64,000 nucleotides of DNA from Synechococcus sp. LA31 (GTDB taxonomy: Bacteria; Cyanobacteriota; Cyanobacteriia; PCC-6307; Cyanobiaceae): positions 2,666,001-2,730,000 of the forward strand of contig NZ_CP075523.1 of the NCBI RefSeq assembly GCF_018502385.1. The letters are read 5' to 3'. The position numbers were made by a program, and so were the translations under genes. The notes under the pieces were generated by a model. That model made no database searches and had not been told where the DNA came from. It saw nothing but the letters and a program-made list of their open reading frames with translations. Positions 28,024 to 37,346 of this stretch are shown here, one piece after another; the first letter of the stretch is position 1; each line of letters opens with the position of its first letter.

Positions 28024-28323
28024 ATGGCTTCCTACAAGGTCACCCTCATCAGCGAGGCAGAGGGCCTCAACAAGACCATCGAGGTTCCTGACGACCAGTA
28101 CATCCTCGACGCCGCTGAAGAGCAGGGCATCGACCTCCCCTACTCCTGCCGTGCAGGTGCCTGCAGCACTTGCGCCGGCAAGATCACCGCTGGCACCGTT
28201 GACCAGTCCGACCAGAGCTTCCTCGACGACGACCAGATCGAAGCTGGCTTCGTTCTCACCTGTGTGGCTTACCCCACCAGCGACTGCACCATCAAGACCC
28301 ACGCCGAAGAAGAGCTCTATTGA
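28024..28323 (+). CDS. petF: Plant-type [2Fe-2S] ferredoxin
   Basis: A 99-residue ferredoxin with cluster cysteines C42, C47, C50 ([11 protein letters not shown]) and C80 (FVLTC), the spacing of photosynthetic Fd I. Acidic surface residues are frequent, as in the electron donor to FNR, FTR, nitrite reductase and other soluble acceptors of photosystem I. It is monocistronic: a 165-base leader region with inverted repeats precedes it and a strong terminator follows 49 bases after the stop. FtrV, one of its partners, is encoded at 15918. Confidence 0.97.
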   Translation: MASYKVTLISEAEGLNKTIEVPDDQYILDAAEEQGIDLPYSCRAGACSTCAGKITAGTVDQSDQSFLDDDQIEAGFVLTCVAYPTSDCTIKTHAEEELY

Positions 28324-28372
28324 GCTCCTGCTCGGGGCGTGCCTGTTCACGTCCCGGCAGTTTGATCTCCCC

Positions 28373-28397
28373 AACCACCCTTCGGGGTGGTTTTTTT
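28373..28397 (+). terminator. Rho-independent terminator of petF
   Basis: An 8-bp stem AACCACCC / GGGTGGTT with TTCG tetraloop runs into a seven-T tract. It lies 49 bases past the petF stop codon. Confidence 0.92.
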
Positions 28398-28431
28398 GTT
28401 TGCATCCAATCCCCCTCGCTTCGCTCTCGCC

Positions 28432-28842
28432 GTGCCCGCCGCCTCCGCCTCGGCATCCACGCCTCCTCAGGTGGCTGAGCTCTACGCCCACGGCACGGAG
28501 CACACCAGCCCTGGCGGGCAATACAGCTTCCGGGTGTTGGGCCCCTGCTGCCGCTTGTTTGATCGCGAGGAGCTGCCCTGGCCCTGCTGCCGCATCGCTT
28601 GGCGCAGCAAGGAGCCCAGCTGGCGACGGGTAGGGCGGCGTTTCGTGGCCGATCTTGCTGCCCGCCGCTGCCCCTCCTATGCGGTGGAGCTGCTCCAGCC
28701 TGGCTCACGCCCCACGGTCACCGTGCTGACCTTGTTCTCATTGCGGCTGAGCGGGCCGCTGCAGGAGTGGTGGTACAGCAAGCAGCCCACCTCCTTTGAG
28801 CCGGAGAACTGTGCCCCGCCGCGTCCGCAGCTCCGCGGCTGA
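28432..28842 (+). CDS. Cysteine-paired hypothetical protein
   Basis: About 136 residues from a GTG start at 28432; a longer frame would begin inside the petF terminator and is rejected. The protein contains two CC pairs (GPCCRLF and WPCCRIAW), a tryptophan-rich strand (RSKEPSWRRVGRRF) and a C-terminal YSKQPTSFEPENC segment. The pattern looks like a compact beta-rich domain, possibly metal-binding or disulphide-bonded, but I do not recognise the family. It lies convergent with psbV, separated by psbV's terminator. Confidence 0.6.
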   Translation: MPAASASASTPPQVAELYAHGTEHTSPGGQYSFRVLGPCCRLFDREELPWPCCRIAWRSKEPSWRRVGRRFVADLAARRCPSYAVELLQPGSRPTVTVLTLFSLRLSGPLQEWWYSKQPTSFEPENCAPPRPQLRG

Positions 28843-28847
28843 GGCAC

Positions 28848-28876
28848 AAAAAAAGACCCTGCCACGGGCAGGGTCT
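28848..28876 (-). terminator. Rho-independent terminator of psbV
   Basis: On the minus strand a 10-bp perfect stem AGACCCTGCC / GGCAGGGTCT with a 3-base loop is followed by a seven-T run. It starts 18 bases past the psbV stop codon. Confidence 0.93.
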
Positions 28877-28894
28877 AGGTCGTTGGAGTGAAGA

Positions 28895-29404
28895 TCAGAA
28901 GTAGATCTTGCCGCCGCCCCACTGCTGGCCCTGCACTTTGGGGGCCACCAGGATGAAGCCGGCCATCAGGCGAAGGTCTTCATCGTTGAGATCGCGCATC
29001 TTCACGAACACGTCGCTACTGCGGATGCTGGGGTGCACGTCGGCAATGCTGTATTCACCGTCGTAGCTGGTGGGATCCTTCATGTAGTCCACCAGGGAGT
29101 CCACGTTGTCGCGGGAGGGGGTGGCCAGGGCCAGGGTCTCGGGATCGAGGCCTACGTTCTGGTTGGTCTTGGTGATGCCGCCGGCGTGGCATTCGCCGCA
29201 GCTGCTGTTGAAGATCTTGCGGCCTGCTTTGATCTCCTGCTCGCTGAAGGTCACCATGGCGCCATCAGGATTCTCAGGCACAGTGAGCTGTTCAGCAGTC
29301 CACGGAGCAGCCTGGGCAGGGCCGGCAAGACCCACCAGCAGAGCCAGGGGTAGAACCAGCACCCGGGCCAGGGTCCGGAGGGCAAAGGAGAAAGAAGAGG
29401 CCAT
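28895..29404 (-). CDS. psbV: Photosystem II cytochrome c-550
   Basis: A 169-residue precursor of PsbV, an extrinsic haem protein on the lumenal face of photosystem II that stabilises the Mn4CaO5 cluster. The Sec signal peptide (to about residue 32, PAQAAP) is followed by the mature protein with CGECH (C69, C72, H73) as the haem site and a distal histidine in IADVHPS. The C-terminal segment GQQWGGGKIYF matches the family. Start: the ATG at 29404; an in-frame ATG at 29419 would add five residues. A strong terminator follows. Confidence 0.97.
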   Translation of the reverse strand: MASSFSFALRTLARVLVLPLALLVGLAGPAQAAPWTAEQLTVPENPDGAMVTFSEQEIKAGRKIFNSSCGECHAGGITKTNQNVGLDPETLALATPSRDNVDSLVDYMKDPTSYDGEYSIADVHPSIRSSDVFVKMRDLNDEDLRLMAGFILVAPKVQGQQWGGGKIYF

Positions 29405-29511
29405 TGAAAAAGCCGGCAAGGTGGCGGTGCAAACCGCGCCAGAGCCCTTGTATCACGGCCAATGGGCCTCCTGGTTGCCTAGGCCGCTGCCACTCACGAA
29501 CTGTTGCAGCC

Positions 29512-30462
29512 TCAGCTCTCCTCCGCAGCAATCTCAACGGTGAGGAAGTCTTTGGCGAGCTCGGTGTTGGGGAAGATCGAACGGGCCTCGTTGAGGAGGT
29601 CGTCGGGAGTGACCGGATTGCCCGGCACGTAGCGGGGGCTCAGATGGGTGAGCATCAGCTGCCTGACGCCGGCCGCCAGGGCCGTCTGGGCTGCCATGGT
29701 GCTGGTGGAGTGCTGCTTCGCAAAGGCCATCTCCGCTTCGGCGTGCGAGAAGGTGCTCTCGTGGATCAGAAGGTCAGCTCCCCGAGCGAGCTCCACCGCC
29801 GCTTCGCTGAATACCGTGTCGGTGCAATACACAAGGCTGCAGCCAGGCCGCTCTGGGCCGCACAGGCTGGCGCCATTGATGATCCGTCCATCGTCGAGCA
29901 CGACCTCGCGTCCGGCCTTGAGTTCGGCGTAGATCGGGCCAGGTGGAATCCCAATCGCCCGGGCCTGTTCCACATCGAAGCGTCCGGCTCGGGGTTTTTG
30001 GTCTACGCGGTAGGCGTAGGCGGGCACCCGGTGGATCAGCTTGGTGCAACGCACCGTGATGTCGTCGTCATCCAGCAAGAGCGCGCCACTGCTGGCCGCC
30101 TCCTTCACCCGATGGCTGCGCAGGGGATAGCCGATCCTGGTGGAGGAGGTGCGCAGCACGCCTTCCAGGTAATCGCGCAGAGGGTCGGGGCCGTAGAGGT
30201 CGATACCGCTGCAGGTGCCCGCCAACCCCAGGCTGGCCAGCAGCCCCGGCAGACCGAACACGTGATCTCCATGCATGTGAGTCACGAAGATCCGCCGGAG
30301 CTGGCTTACCCGCAGCTCGCTGCGCAGGAACTGGTGCTGGGTGCCTTCCCCGCAGTCGAACAGCCAGAGCTCGGCCCGTTGCGGCAGGCGCAGGGCCACG
30401 GCCGATACGTTGCGGCCGCGGGTGGGGACGCCGGAACTGGTGCCGAGGAAGGTGACCTGCAC
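29512..30462 (-). CDS. rnz: Ribonuclease Z
   Basis: A 316-residue metallo-beta-lactamase-fold tRNA 3'-endonuclease. The N terminus [14 protein letters not shown] is the ElaC-type start and is preceded by a GTG, which I chose; a longer reading from 30543 adds 27 unrelated residues. The Zn motif is [11 protein letters not shown], followed by later histidines and LLIHESTF. It removes 3' trailers from tRNA precursors that lack encoded CCA, consistent with the tRNA in this window. It diverges from the SpoIID/LytB gene. Confidence 0.93.
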   Translation of the reverse strand: MQVTFLGTSSGVPTRGRNVSAVALRLPQRAELWLFDCGEGTQHQFLRSELRVSQLRRIFVTHMHGDHVFGLPGLLASLGLAGTCSGIDLYGPDPLRDYLEGVLRTSSTRIGYPLRSHRVKEAASSGALLLDDDDITVRCTKLIHRVPAYAYRVDQKPRAGRFDVEQARAIGIPPGPIYAELKAGREVVLDDGRIINGASLCGPERPGCSLVYCTDTVFSEAAVELARGADLLIHESTFSHAEAEMAFAKQHSTSTMAAQTALAAGVRQLMLTHLSPRYVPGNPVTPDDLLNEARSIFPNTELAKDFLTVEIAAEES

Positions 30463-30578
30463 GGCCGGCCGGAGGCTCCCCGGTGTGACTGATCTGATCG
30501 TGCCATGGCGCCGCCAGGAGGCACTGGCAGGCTGAGCGCTCACTCGTCACAATGGCCTGCCTTGCCCGTTGGCCTGCG

Positions 30579-31940
30579 ATGGCTTTGAGAAGCCTCCCGC
30601 TGGGAGCAATCACCCTGTCAGCTGCGCTGCTGGCTCCTCAGGTGGTGCTGGCTCGTGCGATTCAGCCCCAGCAGGTTGCGGCTCAGAACGATCCGGTGCT
30701 GCGGGTGCTGTTGCGGCAGGGCGGTGAGGCTCGCCTGCGGCCAGCGATGGCGGCGGCAGGCCTACGGCTGCGGGACGCGCGCGGCCGAGTGCTCAAAGAC
30801 TTCGCCGATCAGGTGGTGCTTCAGGTGGAGCCGGATGGCACCTGGTTGAACCTCAGCAGCGTTGATCATCCGGAGCAATGGCAGCTGCGGGAAGCCTGGC
30901 TTGAGGCCTTGGCTGGCCCTGAGGAGCAGGATCCAGGCCTGTGGTTGGGGCAGCGCCGCTACCGCGGCAGGTTGCAACTGCGGCTTGAGGCGGGCCAGCT
31001 GCAGGTGGTGAATCACGTGCCCCTGGAGACCTATCTGCCCAGCGTGGTGGGCAGCGAGATGCCGGCCAGCTGGCCCATGGAAGCCCTGCAGGCTCAGGCT
31101 GTTGCGGCCCGCACCTACGCCCTGAAGGCGCGCAAGCCTGTGGCCGCTTTTGATGTGCAGGCCACAACAGCCAGCCAGGTTTACAAGGGGGTGGAGTCGG
31201 AGACTCCGTCCACCCTGGCTGCAGTGCAGGGCACCCGTGGGCTGGTGCTCACCTACAACAACGCCCTGATCGATGCGGTCTTCCACAGCAGCAGTGGCGG
31301 CAGTACCGAAAGCAGCGGCGACCTCTGGCCACGCCAGCTCCCCTATCTGGTGAGCGTGCCTGATTTCGATCACAGCTCTCCGGTGCGGGATTGGCGTCAG
31401 CCCCTTGATCAGGCCCGCCTGCGCCAGGCCTTCCCGGAGCTGGGAGGCGCCTTGGGGATCGATGTGCTCTCCACAACGCCCACGGGTCGCATCCGTCAGG
31501 CGCGGGTGGTGGGACCTTCCGGCCAGCTGGCCCTCAGTGGCGCCCAGCTGCGCTCCCGCCTCGGTTTGAAGAGCACCTGGGTGCGCTTTGAACTGGTGAC
31601 CACAGCCACGGCTGCTGCGCCGGTCGTGACGCCCGCCACCGGGTTGGCCCTGCCGCCGGTGCCGCCGCCGCCTCTACCGGCATTCACCTTGCCTGTTCCA
31701 GCCGATTCCAGGGCTGAGGTGGTGCAGCTGGTGGCCGTGGGCCGTGGCTTCGGCCACGGTGTGGGCATGAGCCAGTGGGGCGCGCTGGCCATGGCCCAGC
31801 GTGGCGATTCGTTCGAATCGATCCTGCGGCACTACTACAGGGGAGCCTCCTTGCAGCCCTATGCGGGGCTGGCGCGCACGGCCCGCGCTGGGCGAGGCTT
31901 GAGTGCGAAGGATCCCAAGAACCTGGCCCGCTCGCGTTGA
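30579..31940 (+). CDS. SpoIID/LytB-domain exported protein
   Basis: A 453-residue protein with a signal peptide (MALRSLPLGAITLSAALLAPQVVLA), then a SpoIID domain: VPLETYLPSVVGSEMPASWPMEALQAQAVAARTYAL with the catalytic-type glutamate in GSEMP, SSGGSTE, and the closing GRGFGHGVGMSQWGA. SpoIID enzymes are lytic transglycosylases acting on denuded glycan strands; non-sporulating bacteria have homologues whose role in wall turnover is unclear. A proline-rich insert (TGLALPPVPPPPLP) lies near residue 355. An in-frame ATG at 30552 is an alternative start. Its stop overlaps the nagB TTG start. Confidence 0.9.
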   Translation: MALRSLPLGAITLSAALLAPQVVLARAIQPQQVAAQNDPVLRVLLRQGGEARLRPAMAAAGLRLRDARGRVLKDFADQVVLQVEPDGTWLNLSSVDHPEQWQLREAWLEALAGPEEQDPGLWLGQRRYRGRLQLRLEAGQLQVVNHVPLETYLPSVVGSEMPASWPMEALQAQAVAARTYALKARKPVAAFDVQATTASQVYKGVESETPSTLAAVQGTRGLVLTYNNALIDAVFHSSSGGSTESSGDLWPRQLPYLVSVPDFDHSSPVRDWRQPLDQARLRQAFPELGGALGIDVLSTTPTGRIRQARVVGPSGQLALSGAQLRSRLGLKSTWVRFELVTTATAAAPVVTPATGLALPPVPPPPLPAFTLPVPADSRAEVVQLVAVGRGFGHGVGMSQWGALAMAQRGDSFESILRHYYRGASLQPYAGLARTARAGRGLSAKDPKNLARSR

Positions 31941-32716
31941 TCACTGCTCCGCCATTGCCGCTGCTGCCCGGCCACCTGCTGGTGGAGGCCGATGCAGCTT
32001 CGGTGGCGGCGGTGGTGGCTGAACGGTTGGAGCAGGCGCTGCGGCGTGGTGCCCTGCTCGGGCTAGCCACCGGGCGCACGATGGAGCCGGTGTATGCCGC
32101 CCTGCGGAGCCGCATCCTCGCCCTGGCGCCAGCGGAGCGTGAGCCGTTGCTGGCGAGATGGCGCAGCTTCAACCTGGATGAATATGTGGGCCTGGCGGCT
32201 GATCATCCGGCTTCATTCGCGGCGTTCATGCGCCAGCAGGTGGGAGATCCCCTGTCTCTGGCGGCCCAGTGTCTGCAGTTGCCGGATGGCGTGGCTGCAG
32301 ATCCGGATCAGGAAGCGCGGCGCTATGCGGCTGCCTTGGAGGCTGCCGGGGGCCTTGATCTGCAGCTGCTGGGTTTGGGCGGAAACGGCCATGTGGGCTT
32401 CAACGAACCCCCCTGCGGCCCTGAGGCCCCCTGCCGCTGCCTGGAGCTGAGCGCTGCAACCCGCCGCCAGAACGCCGCCGCCTTCGGCGGCGACCCTGAA
32501 GCCGTGCCGCCCCGTGCGATCACCCTCGGCACCGCAGAGATCCTCGCTGCCCGCGAACTGCTGCTGGTGGTCACCGGTGAGGCCAAGGCCGAGATCCTGC
32601 GCCATACGCTGCTGGAACCGCCCTGTCCTGAGGTTCCCGCCAGCTGGCTGCAACGCCATCCCCGCCTGCAGGTGGTAGTAGACCGGGCGGCAGCGGCGGC
32701 ACTGTCGCCCGGGTGA
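31937..32716 (+). CDS. nagB: Glucosamine-6-phosphate deaminase family protein
   Basis: A 259-residue sugar isomerase-like enzyme. Motifs are LATGRTMEPVYAAL (phosphate loop), FNLDEYVG with the catalytic aspartate/glutamate, and LLGLGGNGHVGFNEP. NagB converts GlcN-6-P to fructose-6-P and ammonia. The start is TTG, set by the TTGA overlap with the SpoIID stop codon and by the normal length of 259. Coupling to a wall hydrolase suggests use of amino sugar released from peptidoglycan, by inference. Other sugar-phosphate isomerases share the fold, but the GHVGFNEP motif favours NagB. Confidence 0.88.
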   Translation: MITAPPLPLLPGHLLVEADAASVAAVVAERLEQALRRGALLGLATGRTMEPVYAALRSRILALAPAEREPLLARWRSFNLDEYVGLAADHPASFAAFMRQQVGDPLSLAAQCLQLPDGVAADPDQEARRYAAALEAAGGLDLQLLGLGGNGHVGFNEPPCGPEAPCRCLELSAATRRQNAAAFGGDPEAVPPRAITLGTAEILAARELLLVVTGEAKAEILRHTLLEPPCPEVPASWLQRHPRLQVVVDRAAAAALSPG

Positions 32717-32722
32717 ACGGAG

Positions 32723-33928
32723 TCAGCGGAGGTCCTGAGCGGCGGAGATCAGATCGCGGTAAGAGCTGCCGTTGAGGATGGAGGCATAGGGCTCAACACC
32801 GTCATCGCCGTTGGCAGGGCTGATCAGGCCTGTGTTGCCGCGCCCCGCCGATGAGTCGTTAGAGACAATGGTTCCTTCGCTGCCCGCATCGAAGGTGCTC
32901 CACAGGGCCTCACGGGAGAAGCGGCCATTGTTGCGGCGTTTCACATAGGCCGTTCCGGCGAACTCTCCCTGAGAAGAGGCGGCTGTGAAAGGCATCTGAT
33001 AGACACCTTTGCCCGCATAGAAGATGCCTTCGAAGTGGGTCACGTAGGTGTTGTCTTTGTCGTTGTTGTATTGGTAGCTTCGCTGATTCGATGTTTTTCC
33101 CGTGATCGGGTCGTAGTCCACCAGCGTGGCAGCTCCGAGGGCTTCACCCATGGAGCCGAGCTTCTTGACAGCTGGGTCGATCATGGATCGGCCGCCGGCG
33201 ATTGTGTAGGTCTTCTTGTTGTTGCTCCAGTCCTGTCTGCCGTTCTTCCAGATGCCGAAGGCAGTGTGAGAGGTGGAGTTGTCCTGATAGGTGAGATTGT
33301 GCTGCTCACCGGTCACGGTGTCGTAAACGAAGGCGCTGCTGTCCAGGCCGGTGTTCAGCGTTAAGGCCAGGAAGCTGTTGTTGAGTGTGTAGTTGCCGGC
33401 CACCAGCCGGCCGCTCCAGCTGTGCAGGAAGGTGTCGGTGGTGGGCCCGCCATCAGGACGTTTGGCGTTGAAGGCTGTGAAGTTCTGATCGTTCGGTGTG
33501 CTGGTGAGTGGGCCGTCGTAGATGAAGCCGCGCGTGACGTAGGCCTCCTCGCCATCCAAGTTGATCGGCTGGCTGTACGTGCCTGCAAGCTGAATCGAGC
33601 GGATTCCGCCAGGCCCTTTGCCCGCTTTGATCGCTCCCGGGCCGTAGATCGAGCTTGAGGGTGCATCCCAGCTCTCGGGCACATCCATCAGCACCCAGGT
33701 GCCACTACCGCTGCCTTGGCTGGTGGAGGCGCCATTGATGCGACCCACATACACGGAGCCCTGGCCTTCGCTCGTGATGTTCCCGGAGGTGCCGGTGATC
33801 ACGTAACGATTGCGGCCAGGAGCCTGCTTGATGCCCTGCGCACCGTTCTCGGAGCTGGCGCCCGTGCCGGTATACACAAATGGGCTGTAAAACTTGGCAG
33901 GGCTGAGGATCGTGGATTGCTGCGCCAT
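32723..33928 (-). CDS. Unrecognised 401-residue beta-rich protein
   Basis: A 401-residue protein that I cannot assign. It contains no cysteine, is rich in Gly, Ser, Asn and Thr, and alternates short strands with turns such as SWSGRLVAGNY, DTVTGEQHNLTY and VDYDPITGKTSNQRSY. There is no N-terminal signal peptide or membrane helix. The composition is that of secreted or surface beta-proteins, some of which are exported by type I systems without an N-terminal signal, but no GGxGxD repeats are seen. It lies between nagB and the YebC-family gene with no operon partner, and the neighbours are housekeeping genes. It reads as a lineage-specific accessory gene. Confidence 0.65.
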   Translation of the reverse strand: MAQQSTILSPAKFYSPFVYTGTGASSENGAQGIKQAPGRNRYVITGTSGNITSEGQGSVYVGRINGASTSQGSGSGTWVLMDVPESWDAPSSSIYGPGAIKAGKGPGGIRSIQLAGTYSQPINLDGEEAYVTRGFIYDGPLTSTPNDQNFTAFNAKRPDGGPTTDTFLHSWSGRLVAGNYTLNNSFLALTLNTGLDSSAFVYDTVTGEQHNLTYQDNSTSHTAFGIWKNGRQDWSNNKKTYTIAGGRSMIDPAVKKLGSMGEALGAATLVDYDPITGKTSNQRSYQYNNDKDNTYVTHFEGIFYAGKGVYQMPFTAASSQGEFAGTAYVKRRNNGRFSREALWSTFDAGSEGTIVSNDSSAGRGNTGLISPANGDDGVEPYASILNGSSYRDLISAAQDLR

Positions 33929-33970
33929 GGGAATGCAAGGCGGTGATTCCCCGATTGTGTTGACGCTGTG

Positions 33971-34744
33971 TCAGGCGATCATGGCCTTCATGATTTCTTC
34001 ATCCGCCTCGAGGTTGCTGGTCACACTGCGCACGTCGTCGAGCTCTTCAAGGGCATCGAGCAGCTTGAGGCAGCCAACGAGTGCGCTGGTTTCCTCCACG
34101 CGGCAGGGGGTGCTGGCGATCCAGCGGTGCTCCCAGCTGTTCACCGGCAGCCCCAGATTGCGCAGGCCATCCTGCAGGGCTTCGAGCTGCTCGAACGCTC
34201 CCAGTACTTCGGCGCCGTCGGGATCGATCTCGTAGCCGATCAGGTTGGGTCCGCCCTGCTCCTCCAGGTCCAGCAGCTGCTCGAGCAGCTCTTCCTCCTG
34301 CAGACCAGGCTGCTCCAGCCGCACCACGCTGCGGTGCTCAAACAGGTAGCCCACGCAGCCGGTTTCCCCGAGGTTGCCCCCGTTTTTGCTGAAGGCCAGT
34401 CGTAGCTCGGCAGCGGTGCGGTTGCGGTTGTCGGTGAGGGCCTCGATCAGCACAGCCACGCCGCCGGGGCCATAGCCCTCGTAGCGCACCTCCTCAAATT
34501 GCTCGCCGCCTCCGCCGGCCTGGCCGGCACCCTTGGCAATCGCGCGTTCGATGTTGGCGTTGGGCACCCGCGCGGCTTTGGCCTTTTCGATCGCCGTGCG
34601 CAACTGAAAGTTGCCGTTGGGATCGGCGCCCGCCCGGGCCGCCACCATGATTTCGCGCCCCAGGCGGGTGAACACAGCACCACGCTTGGCATCCACCACG
34701 GCTTTGGTGCGCTTGATCTGGGCCCATCGGCTATGGCCGGCCAT
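33971..34744 (-). CDS. YebC/PmpR family protein (TACO1-like)
   Basis: A 257-residue member of the YebC/TACO1 family, recognised by the start [22 protein letters not shown] and the continuation [25 protein letters not shown], then [12 protein letters not shown]. The family is described as a DNA-binding regulator (PmpR) in some bacteria and as a translation factor that eases proline-rich ribosome stalling in others (TACO1-like). Length is normal. It is followed on the minus strand by the orphan gene, and truB lies 44 bases upstream. Confidence 0.95.
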   Translation of the reverse strand: MAGHSRWAQIKRTKAVVDAKRGAVFTRLGREIMVAARAGADPNGNFQLRTAIEKAKAARVPNANIERAIAKGAGQAGGGGEQFEEVRYEGYGPGGVAVLIEALTDNRNRTAAELRLAFSKNGGNLGETGCVGYLFEHRSVVRLEQPGLQEEELLEQLLDLEEQGGPNLIGYEIDPDGAEVLGAFEQLEALQDGLRNLGLPVNSWEHRWIASTPCRVEETSALVGCLKLLDALEELDDVRSVTSNLEADEEIMKAMIA

Positions 34745-34788
34745 GTTGCGCTGGTACGGAGTCGGGGATTGGACGGGCGGCGAGCGGT

Positions 34789-35700
34789 TCAGCCGGCGGC
34801 GTCGAGCACGAGGCGCGGCTGCAAGCTGCCAGTGGCCTGCACGCGGGCCATGCCCGCCAGGTTGCCATCCGGTGCTACCACCACCACGGCAGTGTCGGCG
34901 GCCCAGCTGGGATCGCAGGCCTGGGCGCGGCCGCAGCGCCAGCCCTGGAGATCGTCGTTCTGGAGGGCATGGCGTGGAAAGCTGGCCAGGGCCTCCAGGG
35001 GATCCACCAGCGCTGGTGGTGGTTGATTCTCGAGCTGTTCAAGACCCACGCTTTGCGCGAGCTGAAAGCCCAGGGCCTGGGTGCGGCGCAGCCGCGCCAG
35101 GGCGCCACCACAGCCCAGCAGCTCCCCCAGATCCCTGGCCAGTGAGCGGATATAGGTGCCGGCTGAGCAAGCCACCTCCAGCTCCAGTTGGCCCTGTGCG
35201 GGGTTCCAGCTCTCCAGGCTCAGGCGATGGATGGTGACGGGCCGTGCCGGCAACTCCACAGCTTCGCCGGCTCGCGCCAGCTTGTAGGCCCGTTGGCCGT
35301 TCACATGCACGGCTGAGACCGCAGGGGGGCGCTGCTGAATGGTCCCGCGGAAGCCCTCGAGCGCTGTTTCCAGTTGGGCTTTGTTCAGCGCTGGCAGCGG
35401 TTGGCTTTGGAGCACCTCGCCTTCAAGGTCATCGGTGTTGGTGGTGATCCCCAACTGGATCACGCCGCGGTAGGTCTTGTCGCCGCTGAGGTACGGCAGC
35501 AGCCGGGTGGCGGGCCCCAGGGCGATTGGTAGCACCCCAGTCACGGCTGGATCGAGGGTGCCGCCGTGGCCGACGCGTTTGAGGCCATAGGCGCGGCGCA
35601 CCTGCGCCACACAGCTGTGGGAACTCAGGCCGGCGGGCTTGTCGAGCACCAGGAAGCCGCAGGTCAAAGCAGTGGGCGTGTTCAACCCTGATGCTCCCAT
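34789..35700 (-). CDS. truB: tRNA pseudouridine-55 synthase
   Basis: A 303-residue TruB that makes pseudouridine at position 55 of the T loop. The catalytic aspartate is in [17 protein letters not shown], preceded by [10 protein letters not shown] and followed by the YL-type motif [14 protein letters not shown]. The start was placed at the ATG giving [12 protein letters not shown]; a longer frame upstream is low-complexity and overlaps the divergent transporter gene. In many cyanobacteria truB is near rpmA and rplU, as here. The C-terminal region is PUA-like but short. Confidence 0.95.
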   Translation of the reverse strand: MGASGLNTPTALTCGFLVLDKPAGLSSHSCVAQVRRAYGLKRVGHGGTLDPAVTGVLPIALGPATRLLPYLSGDKTYRGVIQLGITTNTDDLEGEVLQSQPLPALNKAQLETALEGFRGTIQQRPPAVSAVHVNGQRAYKLARAGEAVELPARPVTIHRLSLESWNPAQGQLELEVACSAGTYIRSLARDLGELLGCGGALARLRRTQALGFQLAQSVGLEQLENQPPPALVDPLEALASFPRHALQNDDLQGWRCGRAQACDPSWAADTAVVVVAPDGNLAGMARVQATGSLQPRLVLDAAG

Positions 35701-35749
35701 TGCGTTCTCTGCTGTTCCCGCCAGGCTGTGCTCTTGCGCTGTTGGATGA

Positions 35750-36502
35750 ATGCCTGCCCCTTCGGCCTTAGGCCCAGCGGCCCTGCAGAAGCGGCGGGAG
35801 CTGGCGTTTCTGGTGCTGGCCGGCCTCTTTCTAGGCACGATGGGGATGCTCAACATCCTGGGCCTCACGCGCTTCTTGCAGCTGGGGCGCATCGGCTCTT
35901 GGCCTGTGGTGGTAGCGGTGGGCGCGCTGCCCTATCCCGTCACGTTTTTGTGCACGGATCTGATCAGTGAGATTTGGGGGGAACAGCGGGCCAGTCAACT
36001 GGTGTGGGTGGGACTGCTGCTGAATGGCTGGATCGTGCTGATCCTTTGGCTTGGAGGTGTGTTGCCAGGGCTCCCTGGCGCTCCAGATCAAGCCTTCTTC
36101 GCGGTGCAGGAGTTGGCCTTTGGTGCGGTGGGGGCCTCGATGGTGGCTTATCTGGCAGCTCAGTTCATCGATGTGCGGCTCTTTCACTTCTGGAAACGCT
36201 TCAGCGGCGGCCGGGCGCTGTGGCTGCGCAACAACGGCTCCACCCTGGTGAGCCAGCTGGTGGACACCACAGCGGTGGTGCTGATCAGTCACTACGCGGC
36301 CCATGCGCTGCCTGTGCGGCTCGATGTACCGGTGTGGCCCCAGTTGGCCAGCTTCATCGCCAGTGGCTACCTGTTCAAAGCTCTGGCGGCCCTGCTCGAC
36401 ACCATGCCCTTCTATTGGCTCACCGCCTGGCTCAGGCGTTGGCTGGTGGTGCCTGGCCCCGGCGCTGAGTTGGGGGGTGCGCCAGGGGCAGCACTACCGT
36501 GA
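35750..36502 (+). CDS. Queuosine precursor transporter (YhhQ/DUF165 family)
   Basis: A 250-residue protein with about six membrane helices. Family motifs are ALPYPVTFLCTDLISEIWG in the second helix region, AQFIDVRLFHFWK and LRNNGSTLVSQLVDT. YhhQ proteins import queuosine precursors (preQ0/preQ1 or queuine) across the plasma membrane for tRNA modification. A methyltransferase gene follows 6 bases later, suggesting co-transcription, though a functional link is not evident. An in-frame Met at the start gives a short polar N terminus before the first helix. Confidence 0.9.
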   Translation: MPAPSALGPAALQKRRELAFLVLAGLFLGTMGMLNILGLTRFLQLGRIGSWPVVVAVGALPYPVTFLCTDLISEIWGEQRASQLVWVGLLLNGWIVLILWLGGVLPGLPGAPDQAFFAVQELAFGAVGASMVAYLAAQFIDVRLFHFWKRFSGGRALWLRNNGSTLVSQLVDTTAVVLISHYAAHALPVRLDVPVWPQLASFIASGYLFKALAALLDTMPFYWLTAWLRRWLVVPGPGAELGGAPGAALP

Positions 36503-36508
36503 GCAGCC

Positions 36509-37255
36509 ATGAGCCTCACTGCCACCCTTTCCCTGGACCAATTCCTCGAAGGGGGATTTGATCTGCGCTGCCAGCTAGCCGACCACCTGGCCCTCGATCT
36601 CGAGGAGTTGGAACGTCGTCTGCCCCTGGCCACCGATGCCCTGGCTGCAGCTCATCCCGGCGCGTTCGTGCCGGAGCAGGTTGAGGCGTTCTATGAGACA
36701 GCAGTGGGCACCGGCCATCTGCTGGAGTTGGCGGCCTGGCACCTCGGCAGCGCCGAGTACATCGCCGACACCCTTCGCTTGCAGCAACAGTTCGCCCAGG
36801 GCACGGTCCTCGATTTCGGTGGCGGTATCGGCACTCATGCCCTGGCAGCCGCAGCTTTGCCACAGGTGGATGCGGTGTGGTTTGTGGATCTCAACCCCGA
36901 GAACCGTCGCTTTGTTCAAGCGCGGGCTGAGCGTTTTGGCCTGGCTCACAAGCTGCGTTGCTTTCGCGATCTCGATGCGCCTGAGTTGCCGGCTCATTTC
37001 GACACGATTGTGTGTCTGGATGTGCTGGAGCATCTCAGCGATCCCAGCGCTCAGCTCGAGCAGTTTGCGGCGCGCATGTCGCCCGGGGCGATTGCATTGC
37101 TCAACTGGTATTTCTTCAAGGGACATGCAGGCGAGTACCCCTTCCATTTTGATGAGCCGCAGCTAGTGGAGCGTTTCTTCCGCACCTTGCAGAGCCGCTT
37201 CTTGGAGGTGTTTCACCCCTTCTTGATCACCACGCGGGCTTACCGGTTGCTCTGA
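36509..37255 (+). CDS. SAM-dependent methyltransferase
   Basis: A 248-residue class I methyltransferase. The SAM-binding loop is VLDFGGGIGTHALAAA, followed by VWFVDLNPENRRF at strand 2 and the acidic FDTIVCLDVLEHLSDP motif. The N-terminal 90 residues are helical and may form a lid. Substrate is not evident: the FGGGIG and DVLEHL patterns are shared by many small-molecule methyltransferases. It is 6 bases after the queuosine-precursor transporter and ends before a bidirectional hairpin. Confidence 0.85.
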   Translation: MSLTATLSLDQFLEGGFDLRCQLADHLALDLEELERRLPLATDALAAAHPGAFVPEQVEAFYETAVGTGHLLELAAWHLGSAEYIADTLRLQQQFAQGTVLDFGGGIGTHALAAAALPQVDAVWFVDLNPENRRFVQARAERFGLAHKLRCFRDLDAPELPAHFDTIVCLDVLEHLSDPSAQLEQFAARMSPGAIALLNWYFFKGHAGEYPFHFDEPQLVERFFRTLQSRFLEVFHPFLITTRAYRLL

Positions 37256-37284
37256 GCTTTCACGCGCCAGCTGTAGACACAACA

Positions 37285-37308
37285 AAGCCGGCGCCTAAGC
37301 GCCGGCTT
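37285..37308. terminator. Perfect hairpin between the methyltransferase and rpmA, probably bidirectional
   Basis: A 10-bp perfect stem AAGCCGGCGC / GCGCCGGCTT with CTAA loop lies between two convergent genes. Short T-stretches occur on either side but no long run, so termination is likely in both directions though the strength is unclear. Confidence 0.7.
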
Positions 37309-37346
37309 GAAGGCCTGAAGGCTCAGACCACGCGTGGAAGCTGAGC

